Part shown: piece by piece, positions 1 through 9,561 of the stretch
Layout of the letters: every line of letters begins with the position of its first letter
How positions within the stretch are numbered: position 1 is the first letter of the stretch
Origin: Marinobacter gelidimuriae
Lineage (GTDB): Bacteria; Pseudomonadota; Gammaproteobacteria; Pseudomonadales; Oleiphilaceae
Direction of reading: 5' to 3'
Length of the DNA stretch: 64,000 nt
NCBI RefSeq assembly: GCF_000372805.1
Contig: NZ_KB889828.1
Coordinates: forward strand, 62,001-126,000
The notes under the pieces: model-generated
Database searches by the model: none
What the model was told of the DNA's origin: nothing
What the model saw: only the letters and a program-made list of their open reading frames with translations
Made by a program: the position numbers and the translations under genes

Positions 1-913
1 GGACAGTTGTATTGGTCCCGGAAAGCCCATTGATACCCGCCGTTTTTTTGTGGTGAGCCTTAACAATCTGGGAGGGTGCCACGGCAGCACCGGCCCCAGC
101 AGCACCAACCCGGACACGGGCTCACTGTATGGCCCGGACTTTCCAGTTGTCACGGTAACTGACTGGGTCAACAGCCAGGCGCGGCTGGCCGACAAGCTCG
201 GCATAGAATGCTGGGCTGCGGTGGTGGGCGGATCGCTGGGTGGCATGCAAGCACTGCAATGGAGCCTTACCTATCCGGAGCGCATACGCCACGCGGCGGT
301 TATCGCGTCAACGCCGCGCCTGAGCGCTCAGAACATTGCCTTTAACGAGGTAGCGCGACAGGCCATTACCAGTGATCCAGAATTTCACGCCGGGCGCTAC
401 AGCGACAATCTCACACTACCCCGGCGCGGTTTGATGCTGGCGCGCATGGTGGGCCACATTACCTACTTGTCTGAGGTTTCCATGGGTGAGAAATTTGGCC
501 GTGAGCTGCGCGAAGAAGCTTACAAATTCGGCTACGACGCGGAATTTCAGGTAGAAAGCTATCTGCGCTATCAGGGCGAACGTTTTTCCGAATCGTTCGA
601 TGCCAACACCTACCTGCTGATGACCAAGGCTCTGGACTACTTCGACCCCGCCTACGAATTCGACGGTGACCTGGCCAAAGCCCTGCAGGGCGCACGCTGC
701 GAATTCCTGGTGTTGTCATTCAGTACCGACTGGCGCTTTGCGCCAGAGCGCTCTGAAGAGTTGGTTAAAGCCATGATCGCCGCTCGCTGCAAAGTCAGCT
801 ACGCTGAAATTGACGCACCCTGGGGTCACGATGGGTTTCTGATTCCCACGCCACGTTATACCGATGTATTCACCGCCTATATGGACCGTGTTGCGCGGGA
901 GGTTGGAGCATGA
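1..913 (+). CDS. metX: Homoserine O-acyltransferase MetX (5'-truncated by window edge)
   Basis: MetX transfers an acyl group from acyl-CoA to the hydroxyl of L-homoserine, the committed step of methionine synthesis. The frame is open from base 2, so the N-terminus lies outside the window and 303 residues are visible. The segment [12 protein letters not shown] is the family's substrate loop. [12 protein letters not shown] carries the nucleophilic serine of an alpha/beta hydrolase fold. The rest of the triad is the Asp in TDWRFAP and the His in GHDGFL near the C-terminus. The stop overlaps the metW start as ATGA, so the two are translationally coupled. Several gammaproteobacterial MetX enzymes use succinyl-CoA rather than acetyl-CoA; the visible loop would fit that, but the donor cannot be settled from sequence alone. 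Confidence 0.95.
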   Translation, partial: DSCIGPGKPIDTRRFFVVSLNNLGGCHGSTGPSSTNPDTGSLYGPDFPVVTVTDWVNSQARLADKLGIECWAAVVGGSLGGMQALQWSLTYPERIRHAAVIASTPRLSAQNIAFNEVARQAITSDPEFHAGRYSDNLTLPRRGLMLARMVGHITYLSEVSMGEKFGRELREEAYKFGYDAEFQVESYLRYQGERFSESFDANTYLLMTKALDYFDPAYEFDGDLAKALQGARCEFLVLSFSTDWRFAPERSEELVKAMIAARCKVSYAEIDAPWGHDGFLIPTPRYTDVFTAYMDRVAREVGA

Positions 914-1515
914 GAGCCGATCTTGAAATTATCCAGCAGTGGATAAAACCGGGCCATCACGTATTGGATCTGGGTTGCGGTGACGGCATGCTGCTCGATT
1001 TTCTGCAGCGCGAACGCGGCGCAAGCGGCTATGGCCTGGAGATTAATCCGGCGCACATCACACACTGTATGAGCCGCGGTGTATCAGTAATAGAACAAAA
1101 TCTCGACACCCAGGGGCTGGCCAATTTTGACGACAACAGTTTCGATGTCGTGCTGATGACCCAGGCCCTGCAAGCGGTACGCCGACCCGACAAAGTGCTG
1201 GACGAAATGCTGCGCCTGGGCAACGAGGGCATTGTTACCTTTCCCAACTTTGCCCATTGGCGCTTGCGATGGGGATTGGCGTTGAGCGGACGCATGCCCG
1301 AATCCGAAGCACTTCCGTATAAGTGGTATAACACCCCCAACATACGGCTGTGTACGTTCCAGGACTTTGAAGCTCTGTGCCGCCAGAAAAGCATACGCAT
1401 CACCAGCCGCAAGGTTGTAGACGGCCAGCATCAGAACAGCTGGGTGGCCCGTTTGTGGCCAAACCTGCTGGGCGAAATCGCGATTTACCGCATCACCAGG
1501 GAGAATTCACAATGA
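910..1515 (+). CDS. metW: Methionine biosynthesis protein MetW
   Basis: MetW is a small class I methyltransferase-fold protein that in Proteobacteria is encoded next to MetX and is needed for full homoserine acyltransferase function. This copy is 201 residues, the normal length. The SAM-binding motif VLDLGCGDG lies near residue 20, and the region [13 protein letters not shown] fits motif II. It starts at the ATG inside the ATGA overlap with metX and ends in another ATGA overlap with the next gene, so metX-metW-DUF4426 looks like one coupled operon. No real methyl acceptor is known for the family; a stabilising or activating role on MetX is the usual reading. Confidence 0.93.
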   Translation: MRADLEIIQQWIKPGHHVLDLGCGDGMLLDFLQRERGASGYGLEINPAHITHCMSRGVSVIEQNLDTQGLANFDDNSFDVVLMTQALQAVRRPDKVLDEMLRLGNEGIVTFPNFAHWRLRWGLALSGRMPESEALPYKWYNTPNIRLCTFQDFEALCRQKSIRITSRKVVDGQHQNSWVARLWPNLLGEIAIYRITRENSQ

Positions 1516-1967
1516 TGATTGCCAAACACCCGGTTTTTATGCGCTCGGCGTTTGCGCTGGTGCTGCTGTGCCTTGCTGGCCTGGCCCAGGCCGACAGTAA
1601 GGATTTCGGTGAATACACCGTTTCCTGGAGCGTGCTGCCCAGCACATTTCTGACACCGGAAATTGCGAAAGAAAACAATCTTCAGCGCAGTAAAAGCATC
1701 GGCATTGTGAACGTTGCCATTATGCAAACCAACGCCGACGGTACTTTGTCGCCGGTAGCGGGCCAGGTAGAGGGCCGAGTCACCAACGACATCCAGCAAG
1801 TTCGTTTTCTGGCGTTTCGCCGCATACAGGAAGGCAGCGCGATATACTTCATTGCCGAGTACCAGTATGGCACGGCTGAATTGCTGACGTTCAATGTCAC
1901 CGCGCGCCCAACGGGTCACGACCAGAAACTGCCGGTACGATTTTCCCAAGCCTTGTTTAACGACTAA
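1512..1967 (+). CDS. DUF4426-type exported protein
   Basis: The likely start is ATG 1512, which overlaps the metW stop (ATGA), giving 151 residues. The N-terminus has basic residues, a hydrophobic stretch ([16 protein letters not shown]) and a cleavage site after AQA, so a secreted or periplasmic protein is expected. The mature part is a single beta-rich domain of about 125 residues with several Y/F-V alternations. It resembles the DUF4426 proteins found downstream of metW in pseudomonads and relatives, whose function is unknown. The position between metW and rdgB is a conserved context and says little about its job. The 3' end is duplicated in frame (see the repeat at 1956-1985). The longer frame from 1377 would run inside metW and lose the signal peptide position, so I reject it. 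Confidence 0.75.
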   Translation: MMIAKHPVFMRSAFALVLLCLAGLAQADSKDFGEYTVSWSVLPSTFLTPEIAKENNLQRSKSIGIVNVAIMQTNADGTLSPVAGQVEGRVTNDIQQVRFLAFRRIQEGSAIYFIAEYQYGTAELLTFNVTARPTGHDQKLPVRFSQALFND

Positions 1968-1985
1968 GCCTTTAACAACTGAGCC
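1956..1985 (+). repeat. 15-bp tandem repeat across the DUF4426 gene stop codon
   Basis: Two 15-bp units, 1956-1970 (TTTAACGACTAAGCC) and 1971-1985 (TTTAACAACTGAGCC), match at 13 of 15 positions. The first holds the gene's TAA stop and the second a TGA in the same frame, so the end of the protein and its stop are copied in frame. A third partial unit (GCCTTCAATGCC) follows and merges into the rdgB start. Confidence 0.8.
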
Positions 1986-1989
1986 TTCA

Positions 1990-2601
1990 ATGCCCCAAAC
2001 ACTGGTTATTGCCAGCAACAACCCTGGCAAAATTGCGGAATTCAATGATCTTCTAGCTCCCTTGGGGCTGGCGTCCGTTGCCCAGGGCGAACTGGGCGTC
2101 GGTGAAGCCGAAGAACCGGCGGTCACCTTTGTTGAAAATGCCATTCTTAAAGCCCGCCACGCAGCCCGTATTACCGGCCTGCCGGCATTGGCAGACGACA
2201 GCGGTTTGGCTGTAGATGCCCTGGGCGGCCAGCCGGGCGTGCGCTCGGCGCGTTATGCCGGCGACGACGCCAGCAATAGAGACAACCTGAATGCGCTGTT
2301 AGCCAACATGGCCGATGTGCCAGACGGCAAACGCAGCGCCCAGTTCCACAGCGTGCTGGTTTACTTGCGCCACGCCGATGACCCCACACCTTTGGTGTGT
2401 CACGGCCAATGGCACGGCCGTATATTGCGCCAGGCTTCAGGCGCCGGCGGTTTTGGTTACGATCCGATATTCTTTGTGCCCGAACGCAACTGCAGCGCCG
2501 CCGAGTTAAGCCGCGCAGAAAAAGGCCAGCTTAGCCACCGCGGCCAAGCGCTAGCGATGATGACTGAACAGTTGAAACGCGAGCGGCGGGAAGCCTCTTG
2601 A
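1990..2601 (+). CDS. rdgB: RdgB/HAM1 non-canonical purine NTP pyrophosphatase
   Basis: This enzyme hydrolyses dITP, ITP and XTP to monophosphates and so keeps deaminated purines out of DNA and RNA. The product from ATG 1990 is 203 residues, the usual size. It begins with the family signature [13 protein letters not shown] and contains the catalytic/metal segment [13 protein letters not shown] near residue 70. [11 protein letters not shown] and the late SHRGQAL segment are the other conserved blocks. The stop codon overlaps the hemW start, and rdgB next to hemW is a widespread arrangement. A longer frame extends upstream to 1894, but the conserved N-terminal strand begins right after ATG 1990. 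Confidence 0.95.
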   Translation: MPQTLVIASNNPGKIAEFNDLLAPLGLASVAQGELGVGEAEEPAVTFVENAILKARHAARITGLPALADDSGLAVDALGGQPGVRSARYAGDDASNRDNLNALLANMADVPDGKRSAQFHSVLVYLRHADDPTPLVCHGQWHGRILRQASGAGGFGYDPIFFVPERNCSAAELSRAEKGQLSHRGQALAMMTEQLKRERREAS

Positions 2602-3749
2602 GTTTAAACCCGACACCTGTGGCCGTTGAGCCTGCGCTGAGCCTGTACCTGCACGTGCCTTGGTGCGTGCGCAAATGCCCCTATTGCGACTTCAATTCCC
2701 ATGCTATTACCGGGGACATTCCTGAAAGCGCGTATTTAAAGGCGCTGCTGGACGACCTCGATCAGGATTTACGCCTGGCCGCAGGCCGCGTCATACAAAC
2801 GGTGTTTATTGGCGGTGGCACACCATCGCTGATGAGCGGTGGTTTTTACAGGGATCTGTTTCGCCAGCTTAAAACACGGCTGGAATTTGCGGCAGACGCT
2901 GAAATCACTCTGGAAGCCAATCCCGGCACTCTCGAGCAGGGCCGTTTTGAGGCGTTCCGCGAGGCCGGTATCAACCGGCTGTCGATAGGCGTGCAAAGCT
3001 TCAACCCAGAGCACTTAAAGGTGCTTGGGCGCATTCACGACAGCCAGGCCGCCCACAACGCCATAACAGCGGCGCGCCAGGCCGGTTTTGACAACTTCAA
3101 TATTGACCTTATGCACGGCTTGCCAGGGCAAACGCCTGAACAGGCACTGGACGACTTGGCTCAGGCCCTATCGTATCAACCACCGCACTTGTCCTGGTAT
3201 CAACTTACGGTAGAACCTAACACCGAGTTCTACAGCCAGCCACCGGAGCTGCCAGACGACGATCGACTGTGGGATATTTACAGTCAGGGCGGCGACCACC
3301 TGCGCAGCCACGGTTTTACCGATTACGAGGTGTCTGCCTGGAGCCAGCAGAATATGGCATCGCGCCATAATCTGAATTACTGGACGTTTGGCGACTATTT
3401 GGCCCTGGGCGCCGGAGGCCACGGTAAAATCAGTCAGCCGGATGGCCAGATTTTGCGCTACTGGAAAACCCGCCAACCGCAAGCCTATTTGAATCGAATA
3501 GGCAGCCGCACCGCCGGCAGTGAAGCGATAGCAGTGGCTGAGCGGCCGCTGGAGTTTCTGATGAACGCGCTGCGCCTTGGCGCGGGCGTGCCCGAAAACC
3601 TGTTTCAACAACGCACGGGTTTACCCTTAAGCACGATTGCGGTACAACTTGAAACATTAAGGCAGGAGGGTTTGATGCATCCTCAACGCATTCAAGCCAC
3701 CGAACTCGGCCAACGCTATTTGAACAGCCTGCTACAGCGGTTTTTGTAG
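2598..3749 (+). CDS. hemW: Radical SAM heme chaperone HemW
   Basis: HemW binds heme and a 4Fe-4S cluster and is thought to deliver heme to respiratory proteins; it was long misannotated as oxygen-independent coproporphyrinogen oxidase. The product is 383 residues. The radical SAM motif CVRKCPYC (C-x3-C-x2-C) lies at about residues 22-29, FIGGGTPS follows, and the family's HNxxYW motif is present as RHNLNYW around residue 257. The start is TTG at 2598, inside a TTGA overlap with the rdgB stop. TTG is unusual, but the conserved LYLHVPWC block lies close behind it and no better start exists downstream. The overlap points to coupled translation. Confidence 0.92.
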   Translation: MSLNPTPVAVEPALSLYLHVPWCVRKCPYCDFNSHAITGDIPESAYLKALLDDLDQDLRLAAGRVIQTVFIGGGTPSLMSGGFYRDLFRQLKTRLEFAADAEITLEANPGTLEQGRFEAFREAGINRLSIGVQSFNPEHLKVLGRIHDSQAAHNAITAARQAGFDNFNIDLMHGLPGQTPEQALDDLAQALSYQPPHLSWYQLTVEPNTEFYSQPPELPDDDRLWDIYSQGGDHLRSHGFTDYEVSAWSQQNMASRHNLNYWTFGDYLALGAGGHGKISQPDGQILRYWKTRQPQAYLNRIGSRTAGSEAIAVAERPLEFLMNALRLGAGVPENLFQQRTGLPLSTIAVQLETLRQEGLMHPQRIQATELGQRYLNSLLQRFL

Positions 3750-3831
3750 ACGGCTGTAGTGATGACAACGTGATGGCAGCGATGATAATGGCGGCAATAA
3801 TCACAGCGCCAGCAGCAAGGGAGCACACCCA

Positions 3832-4380
3832 ATGGAATTTGCCCCAATTCAACGCACGCCAGACAGGCGGCGCCTCTCTACGCAACTAAAAGTCGGCTTT
3901 GCGCTGTCCGCACTCCTCGCTATCGCCCTGCTGCTGATCAACCAGTTGCTACATACGCCCCAGGCGCCTCAAGGCATCGTTAATCTACAACTGGCGGGCA
4001 ACGCTGCACATACCCGCGATATATTGCAAAGCTGGAGCCCGCAACAACAGGCGTGGGCCAGAATCTCGTTGCTTTTGGATTTTTTACTGGTTGCGCTCTA
4101 TTCCGCTACGCTGTTCCTGCTAACCCACCATCTTCTAAAAGACCGCCCCGGTGTGCGCGAACGCACGGCAGGCCGCTGGGTGCTTACTCTCTTTGCGTTG
4201 GCGGCCGTCAGCGATTGCGTTGAAAACCTGTTGCTACTGAACAATTTGAAAGAGCCAGACGACCTGACCAGCTTGGTTGTCGCGTTTTCTGCACTGGTAA
4301 AATTTACCGGTTTACTGCTGGGCAGCGCGGGGCTGGTGATTATTCGCGCCGCCCGGCGGCACCCGCTTACTCACGCGTGA
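3832..4380 (+). CDS. Predicted four-helix inner-membrane protein, unknown function
   Basis: I do not recognise this 182-residue protein. The first 20 residues are basic. Four hydrophobic segments follow, at about residues 22-41 (VGFALSALLAIALLLI), 77-99 (LLLDFLLVALYSATLFLL), 114-130 (VLTLFALAAVSDCVENLLLL) and 147-168 (VVAFSALVKFTGLLLGSAGLVI). The loop between helices 1 and 2 is about 35 residues and is probably periplasmic. A purine-rich GGGAGC precedes the ATG. It stands alone between hemW and the convergent trmB. The last helix ends in a basic tail (RAARRHP), as expected for a cytoplasmic C-terminus. No catalytic motif is visible, although an Asp-Cys-Glu inside helix 3 is unusual. Confidence 0.7.
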   Translation: MEFAPIQRTPDRRRLSTQLKVGFALSALLAIALLLINQLLHTPQAPQGIVNLQLAGNAAHTRDILQSWSPQQQAWARISLLLDFLLVALYSATLFLLTHHLLKDRPGVRERTAGRWVLTLFALAAVSDCVENLLLLNNLKEPDDLTSLVVAFSALVKFTGLLLGSAGLVIIRAARRHPLTHA

Positions 4381-4456
4381 GCTGGCAAGCACGTTGTAAA
4401 ACGGAACCAAAAACGGCGACCAGCGAATCGTCAGCGGGTGTTGTGCTGGCCGCTCA

Positions 4457-5197
4457 TCAATTGGTTCGGTAAAACAACAAATCCCAGACACCGTGGCCCA
4501 GGCGTTCACCGCGCTGTTCGAATTTGGTCACCGGGCGGCCTTCCGGTTTCGGCGAGAAACCACCTTCACTCTGGGTATTGGCAAAGCCTTCGGAATCAGC
4601 CATCACTTCCATCATGTGTTCGGCGTAGTTTTCCCAGTCTGTGGCCAGGTGCAGAATGCCCCCAACTCTTAGCTTGTGGCGAAGGCGTTGAACAAATTCC
4701 TGCTGTATCAGGCGGCGCTTGTGGTGGCGTTTTTTGTGCCAGGGGTCCGGAAAAAACACCATTACCCGGTCAAGGCAGGCATCTGCCAGGCACAGGTCAA
4801 TCACATCGCTGGCATCAATGCTGTAAATGCGGATGTTCTCCAAACCACGGTCTTCAATGTCTTTCAGCAAGGCACCTACGCCCGGCAGATGCACTTCCAC
4901 ACCAATAAAGTCCTGCTCTGGCGCAGCCTCAGCCATATCCGCCAGCGAGCGCCCCATACCAAAACCGATTTCGAGATTGAGCATGGCATCGCGGCCAAAC
5001 ACCTGGCGCGGATCAATCATGCCGTGCTCTCGCGTCAGGCCGAATTTGGGCCAGCTGCGTTCGTAGGCCTTGCGCTGACCTTCGGTCATCCGGCCCTGGC
5101 GCAGCACAAAACTGCGTACACCGCGGCGAGTGGTTACCGGGGACTCATCGGAGCGTCCGTTTTTAGCGTGATCCTGTGGGGTATTTGCTTCAGTCAT
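4457..5197 (-). CDS. trmB: tRNA (guanine-N7)-methyltransferase TrmB
   Basis: TrmB methylates G46 in the variable loop of many tRNAs using S-adenosylmethionine. The product is 246 residues, normal for proteobacterial TrmB. The SAM-binding motif [16 protein letters not shown] lies near residue 75. The family signature [15 protein letters not shown] lies near residue 150 and contains the catalytic Asp. The C-terminal [17 protein letters not shown] block is the tRNA-binding end typical of the family. The first 35 residues are polar and variable. GGATG sits just upstream of the ATG. It is transcribed toward the membrane-protein gene at 3832-4380, and the 76-bp gap between them shows no clear terminator. 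Confidence 0.95.
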   Translation of the reverse strand: MTEANTPQDHAKNGRSDESPVTTRRGVRSFVLRQGRMTEGQRKAYERSWPKFGLTREHGMIDPRQVFGRDAMLNLEIGFGMGRSLADMAEAAPEQDFIGVEVHLPGVGALLKDIEDRGLENIRIYSIDASDVIDLCLADACLDRVMVFFPDPWHKKRHHKRRLIQQEFVQRLRHKLRVGGILHLATDWENYAEHMMEVMADSEGFANTQSEGGFSPKPEGRPVTKFEQRGERLGHGVWDLLFYRTN

Positions 5198-5298
5198 TAT
5201 ACATCCTCAAACCGCTGCTGGCGGATTCTTGCGAATCGATAGTGCCAGTTTACCAGACGCCCGATCACCAGAGTACAGGGTGAGCTAACGACAGCGGC

Positions 5299-6834
5299 TC
5301 AAGACGAAACCAGAGAACTTTGGCCGTTACGGCGGTCTAACTGGCGATAACCCAAGGCTTCCACCAGGTGGGCGCGGGCCACATTGGTGCTGGCATCAAG
5401 GTCAGCCAGCGTGCGCGCCACCCGCAGTATCCGATGCAAGGCACGGGCAGACAGCCCGAGTTTTTCCATTGCCCGCAGCAACAGTTGCTCACTGTCACTG
5501 TCAAGCTGACACGCTGTTTGCAGCGCCTTGCCCGACAACTCGGCGTTTAACGTGCCTCTGGCGTTTTGCAAGCTGCGAGCAGCTACAACGCGCGCCCGCA
5601 CCTGGGCGCTGCTTTCGCCGGGCTCACCGTGCTGCATAAACACATCACCACCTTGCACCGGCACTTCTACGTGCAAATCGAAACGGTCCAGCAGCGGGCC
5701 AGAAATTTTCGAGCGATAGCGGATAATCTGGGCGGGACTGCACTGGCATTCGATGGTGGGGTGGCCACTGTAACCGCAGGGGCACGGATTCATAGCACCG
5801 ACAACCTGAAAGCGGGCGGGGAATGTAACCTGGCGCGCAGCGCGGCTGATGTGAATTTCGCCGGTTTCCATCGGTTCGCGCAGCACTTCCAGCACCCGCC
5901 GTTCAAATTCCGGAAGTTCATCCAAAAACAGCACGCCGCGATGGGCCAAAGAAATCTCCCCGGGCCGCGGGCTGCTGCCGCCACCCACCATGGCCACCGC
6001 GGAAGCCGTGTGGTGTGGCGCCCGAAAAGGCGGCTGGCGCCAACCGCCATCGGCCACTGTCAGACCTGCTACAGAATGCACGCTCGCCACTTCCATTGCA
6101 GCAGTGTCGGCAAGCGCAGGCATAATGCCCGGCAGACGGCTAGCGAGCATGCTTTTACCGGTTCCAGGCGGGCCAAAAAACAATAGATTGTGACCGCCTG
6201 CAGCGGCCACTTCCAACGCCCTGCGCGGCACCTGTTGGCCCCGAACATCGGCCAGGTCGGGCCCGATTGTCGCTTGCCCGCTGTCTGCGCCGCTTAAATC
6301 CGCAGGCGCCAGCGGCACAAGCCGGGCGCGACCATGCAAATGCTCGCACACAGCCAACAAATGGCTGGCAGCCAGTACGTCGTGTTCGCTGGCCAATGCC
6401 GCCTCGGCGGCATTGGCCATGGGCACCAACAGTTGGCGGCCCTCTGCGCGAGCCGCCAGAACCGCCGGTAATACGCCTTTCAGGGGGCGCAGCGCGCCAT
6501 CCAGCGACAGCTCACCGACAAATTCGTAGGCATTCAGCGCCGCGGCCGGAATTTGGCCAGAAGCCGCCAAAATGCCAAGGGCAATAGGCAGGTCAAAACG
6601 GCCGCCCTCTTTGGGCAGATCGGCAGGGGCAAGATTGATGGTGATACGACGTGCGGGGAAATCAAAACCGGCGTTAATCAGGGCGCTGCGCACCCGTTCT
6701 TTACTCTCACGCACACCGGTTTCTGGCAGGCCTACAATCGACAGCGCCGGCAAGCCGCCGGACAGGTGTACTTCAACGCTGACCGGCGGCGCAGACACGC
6801 CAACACAGGCACGGGTTTGAACAATAGCAAGCAT
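5299..6834 (-). CDS. comM: YifB/ComM family Mg-chelatase-like AAA+ ATPase
   Basis: This AAA+ protein belongs to the YifB/ComM family. In naturally competent bacteria ComM is a hexameric helicase that promotes branch migration during integration of transforming DNA. The product is 511 residues, full length. The N-terminal Lon-protease-like domain (about 1-170) includes the SxxLPALSIVGLP block. The AAA+ core has Walker A GPPGTGKSMLASRL near residue 220 and Walker B GVLFLDELPEF. A cysteine cluster (NPCPCGYSGHPTIECQCSP) near residue 355 and a C-terminal magnesium-chelatase lid domain (SARALHRILRVARTLADL) complete it. It is followed on the same strand side by ubiK upstream, a common neighbour. Presence of the gene alone does not prove competence. 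Confidence 0.93.
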   Translation of the reverse strand: MLAIVQTRACVGVSAPPVSVEVHLSGGLPALSIVGLPETGVRESKERVRSALINAGFDFPARRITINLAPADLPKEGGRFDLPIALGILAASGQIPAAALNAYEFVGELSLDGALRPLKGVLPAVLAARAEGRQLLVPMANAAEAALASEHDVLAASHLLAVCEHLHGRARLVPLAPADLSGADSGQATIGPDLADVRGQQVPRRALEVAAAGGHNLLFFGPPGTGKSMLASRLPGIMPALADTAAMEVASVHSVAGLTVADGGWRQPPFRAPHHTASAVAMVGGGSSPRPGEISLAHRGVLFLDELPEFERRVLEVLREPMETGEIHISRAARQVTFPARFQVVGAMNPCPCGYSGHPTIECQCSPAQIIRYRSKISGPLLDRFDLHVEVPVQGGDVFMQHGEPGESSAQVRARVVAARSLQNARGTLNAELSGKALQTACQLDSDSEQLLLRAMEKLGLSARALHRILRVARTLADLDASTNVARAHLVEALGYRQLDRRNGQSSLVSS

Positions 6835-6862
6835 AGTAACCTTCCATGGTTATTATTTTCCG

Positions 6863-7114
6863 TCAGCCTTTGGTTGACTGCTCCAGTTCGGTTACGCGGG
6901 CTTCCAGGGCTTCCACCATGGCGCGGGTTTTCAACAATACCGCTTGCTGGGCATCAAACTCTTCGCGAGTAACCAACTCAAGACGCGACAGTACCGAGGC
7001 TACACTGGCCCGCGCCTGTGCTTCAAAGTCGTCTTTGGCAGCACGAGCCATATCCGGTACGAATTGACCAAACTGACCCTGCAGCTGGGAAAAAATGTCC
7101 TGTGGACCTTTCAT
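6863..7114 (-). CDS. ubiK: Ubiquinone biosynthesis accessory factor UbiK (YqiC/BMFP)
   Basis: UbiK is a small coiled-coil protein that binds UbiJ and helps the soluble ubiquinone-biosynthesis complex under aerobic conditions. The product is 83 residues from ATG 7114, chosen because AAGGGG stands five bases upstream; a GTG two codons earlier is a weaker choice. The C-terminal half (LVTREEFDAQQAVLLKTR, then MVEALEARVTELE) has the heptad spacing of the family's trimeric coiled coil. The N-terminal half (PQDIFSQLQGQFGQFVPDM) is the conserved amphipathic part. The gene lies just upstream of comM on the same strand and points away from glnK. Confidence 0.9.
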   Translation of the reverse strand: MKGPQDIFSQLQGQFGQFVPDMARAAKDDFEAQARASVASVLSRLELVTREEFDAQQAVLLKTRAMVEALEARVTELEQSTKG

Positions 7115-7316
7115 GAACACCCCTTATCTGTGTAAACACGCCGAAACAAGCTTTGCGGCAGCGGCTTCAAAGGCCCTATCCACCGCGGAATTGCTGCTCA
7201 GCAGTGTATCACACCGCCCGCCCTGCCATACTGTGACGGCGAAGCGAATCCACAGAGTAATAAGGATGCAAAGAGTGTAGTGGAACGCGCTATTATGATT
7301 CCATGGCGCTCAAAAC

Positions 7317-7331
7317 GCGCCGTTATGGTGC
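7317..7331 (+). promoter_or_regulatory. Possible NtrC-like binding site upstream of glnK
   Basis: GCGCC-GTTAT-GGTGC is a near-dyad close to the NtrC half-site pattern (GCACC...GGTGC), about 75 bp upstream of the -24 element at 7399. Enhancer sites normally sit about this far from sigma-54 promoters. One half is imperfect, so this is tentative. Confidence 0.35.
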
Positions 7332-7396
7332 AGAGAAAACCAGCCTGGAACCATTGATTTAATTTTATCCATTTGTTTTTAAACTATTTTTTTGCG

Positions 7397-7413
7397 TTGG
7401 CACATCCGATGCT
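7397..7413 (+). promoter_or_regulatory. Sigma-54 (RpoN) promoter for glnK-amtB
   Basis: TTGGCACATCCGATGCT has the -24 GG (7399-7400) and -12 GC (7411-7412) separated by the required 10 bases, with the flanking TGGCAC matching the RpoN consensus. It lies 111 bp upstream of the glnK ATG. RpoN/NtrC control is the classic regulation of glnK-amtB during nitrogen limitation. The rest of the 7115-7523 gap shows no gene; it is moderately AT-rich around 7355-7395. Confidence 0.7.
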
Positions 7414-7415
7414 AA

Positions 7416-7862
<447 letters not shown>

Positions 7863-7934
7863 ACCCGTTCTGATGCTTTAGCTACCAACGCAAAAACTTT
7901 TTCATTTAATAGAGCCTTGTGCGGAGGGTCTTTT

Positions 7935-9203
7935 ATGGACAGCAATGTCTTTCAGTTACAGTACGCGATTGATACCTTTTATTTTCTGATGTGCGGTGCC
8001 TTGGTCATGTGGATGGCCGCCGGATTTGCCATGCTCGAATCCGGCCTGGTACGCGCCAAGAACACCACCGAAATCCTTACCAAAAACATCGCCTTGTACG
8101 CCGTCGCCTGCACCATGTATATGGTGTGCGGCTACGCCATCATGTACGACGGCGCCATCTTGCTTTCGGGCATTGGCCAAACCGATACAGCTTCGGTTTT
8201 GACCGATTTCGCCGGCCGCGAAGATGGCTTCGAAGGCGGGGCCATTTACTCCACAGCCGCAGACTTTTTCTTCCAGGTGGTGTTTGTGGCCACGGCCATG
8301 TCCATCGTCTCCGGCGCAGTCGCCGAGCGGATGAAACTCTGGGCATTCCTGGCCTTTGCGGTGGTTATGACCGGCGTGATCTATCCGCTGGAAGGCGCTT
8401 GGACCTGGGGCGGGGCAGACGTGTTTGGCCTTTATAATCTTGGTGATCTGGGCTTCAGTGACTTTGCCGGCTCTGGTATTGTGCATATGGCCGGTGCCGC
8501 GGCGGCTCTGGCGGGTGTTCTTTTACTGGGCGCTCGTAAAGGCAAATACGGCCCGAAGGGCGAAATACGCGCCATCCCCGGCGCCAACCTGCCCTTAGCG
8601 GCTTTGGGCACCCTCATATTGTGGATGGGCTGGTTCGGCTTTAACGGCGGCTCGGTACTCAAACTGGGCGATATTGCCAGTGCCAATTCGGTCGCCGTGG
8701 TGTTTTTGAACACCAACGCAGCTGCGGCGGGTGGTGCCATTGCCGCACTGATTACCGCTCGCATACTGTTTGGCAAAGCCGACCTGACCATGCTGTTGAA
8801 CGGTGCTATCGCTGGCCTGGTGGTTATTACAGCCGAGCCCTCCACACCGGCGGCCTTGCAGGCAACTCTCTGGGGCGCGCTCGGCGGTATCGCAGTCGTG
8901 TTCAGCATTATCGGTCTGGACAAACTGCGCATTGATGATCCGGTCGGCGCCATTTCAGCCCACGGCGCTTGCGGCCTGCTAGGCCTGCTGCTGGTGCCGG
9001 TGACCAACGATGGCGCAAGCTTCAGTGGCCAGTTGATTGGCGCAGCCACCATATTTGGCTGGGTGTTTCTGGCCAGCCTGGTTACCTGGGGCATCATCAA
9101 GGCCGTCATGGGCATACGCGTCAGCGAAGAGGAAGAGTACGAGGGCGTGGATATTGCCGAATGTGGCATGGAAGCCTACCCGGAGTTTGTCAGCAGCAAG
9201 TAA
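7935..9203 (+). CDS. amtB: Ammonium transporter AmtB
   Basis: AmtB is a trimeric inner-membrane channel for ammonium/ammonia. The product is 422 residues with about 11 hydrophobic segments. The twin-histidine conduction motif is visible as GIVHMAGAAAALAG near residue 180, with the second His in GAISAHGACGLLGLL near residue 340. I chose ATG 7935 because GGAGGG sits seven bases upstream; an upstream TTG at 7917 in the same frame overlaps that ribosome site and is unlikely. The protein starts directly with MDSNVFQLQYAID and has no obvious cleavable signal. The C-terminal tail (EEEYEGVDIAECGMEAYPEF) is the segment that GlnK usually contacts. Confidence 0.95.
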   Translation: MDSNVFQLQYAIDTFYFLMCGALVMWMAAGFAMLESGLVRAKNTTEILTKNIALYAVACTMYMVCGYAIMYDGAILLSGIGQTDTASVLTDFAGREDGFEGGAIYSTAADFFFQVVFVATAMSIVSGAVAERMKLWAFLAFAVVMTGVIYPLEGAWTWGGADVFGLYNLGDLGFSDFAGSGIVHMAGAAAALAGVLLLGARKGKYGPKGEIRAIPGANLPLAALGTLILWMGWFGFNGGSVLKLGDIASANSVAVVFLNTNAAAAGGAIAALITARILFGKADLTMLLNGAIAGLVVITAEPSTPAALQATLWGALGGIAVVFSIIGLDKLRIDDPVGAISAHGACGLLGLLLVPVTNDGASFSGQLIGAATIFGWVFLASLVTWGIIKAVMGIRVSEEEEYEGVDIAECGMEAYPEFVSSK

Positions 9204-9561
9204 TGCTGCAGTCGGCATCAATCCCCGCCAAAACGCCTTTTTGCAAGCAGGGTGTTTGCCCCCGCCCCGTTAGAACCCCATTCCAAAGAGTTTCCGTTAA
9301 GACCCGAGCCAGGTTGGTGATCTGCCAGTGACAAACAGACGTAAATATTTCAACTGACAAACCTGAGGCAGTGGGATTTTGCAGTGTTAGACCATAGCGA
9401 CAATCACCGCCCGGTGGCTGTTGGTCACGAAGACTGCATCACTTTATCGGTGCTTAGCGCACCGCTGAAACTAACGGGTACCTTTACCCGGCTGCTCAAC
9501 CCTTTCATGAGTTGAGCAGATTCTCGAATTAGCCAGACGAGATGTTAGCAGCACACTGCTT
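9204..9561. other. Gene-free gap after amtB with three hairpins
   Basis: No convincing gene is present in these 358 bases. Three inverted repeats occur in the distal part: a 6-bp stem CGGGTA/TACCCG at 9475-9490, a 9-bp stem at 9492-9519, and a 12-bp stem starting at 9548. None is followed by a long T run on the plus strand. The gap may hold the amtB terminator, or may be what is left of a deleted gene; I cannot distinguish these. Confidence 0.5.
9492..9519. terminator. 9-bp stem-loop downstream of amtB
   Basis: CTGCTCAAC (9492-9500) pairs perfectly with GTTGAGCAG (9511-9519) around a 10-base loop. No T tract follows, so it is at best a weak terminator or an RNA-stabilising 3' hairpin. Confidence 0.35.

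Noticed and set aside
459..719. Minus-strand open frames inside metX and many similar ones opposite other genes
   Set aside because: They mirror real genes in GC-rich sequence, lack starts with ribosome sites and show no family-like motifs.
1377..1511. Longer form of the DUF4426 protein starting inside metW
   Set aside because: The upstream part overlaps metW in another frame and displaces the signal peptide; ATG 1512 is coupled to the metW stop.
5299..6834. Proof of natural competence from comM
   Set aside because: comM homologues occur in many non-competent bacteria, and no other competence gene is in the window.
7917..7934. TTG 7917 as the amtB start
   Set aside because: It would place the strong GGAGGG ribosome site inside the coding region; ATG 7935 fits far better.
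9204..9561. A tRNA or other structured RNA gene in the gap after amtB
   Set aside because: The hairpins do not make a cloverleaf and no anticodon or T-loop pattern was found.
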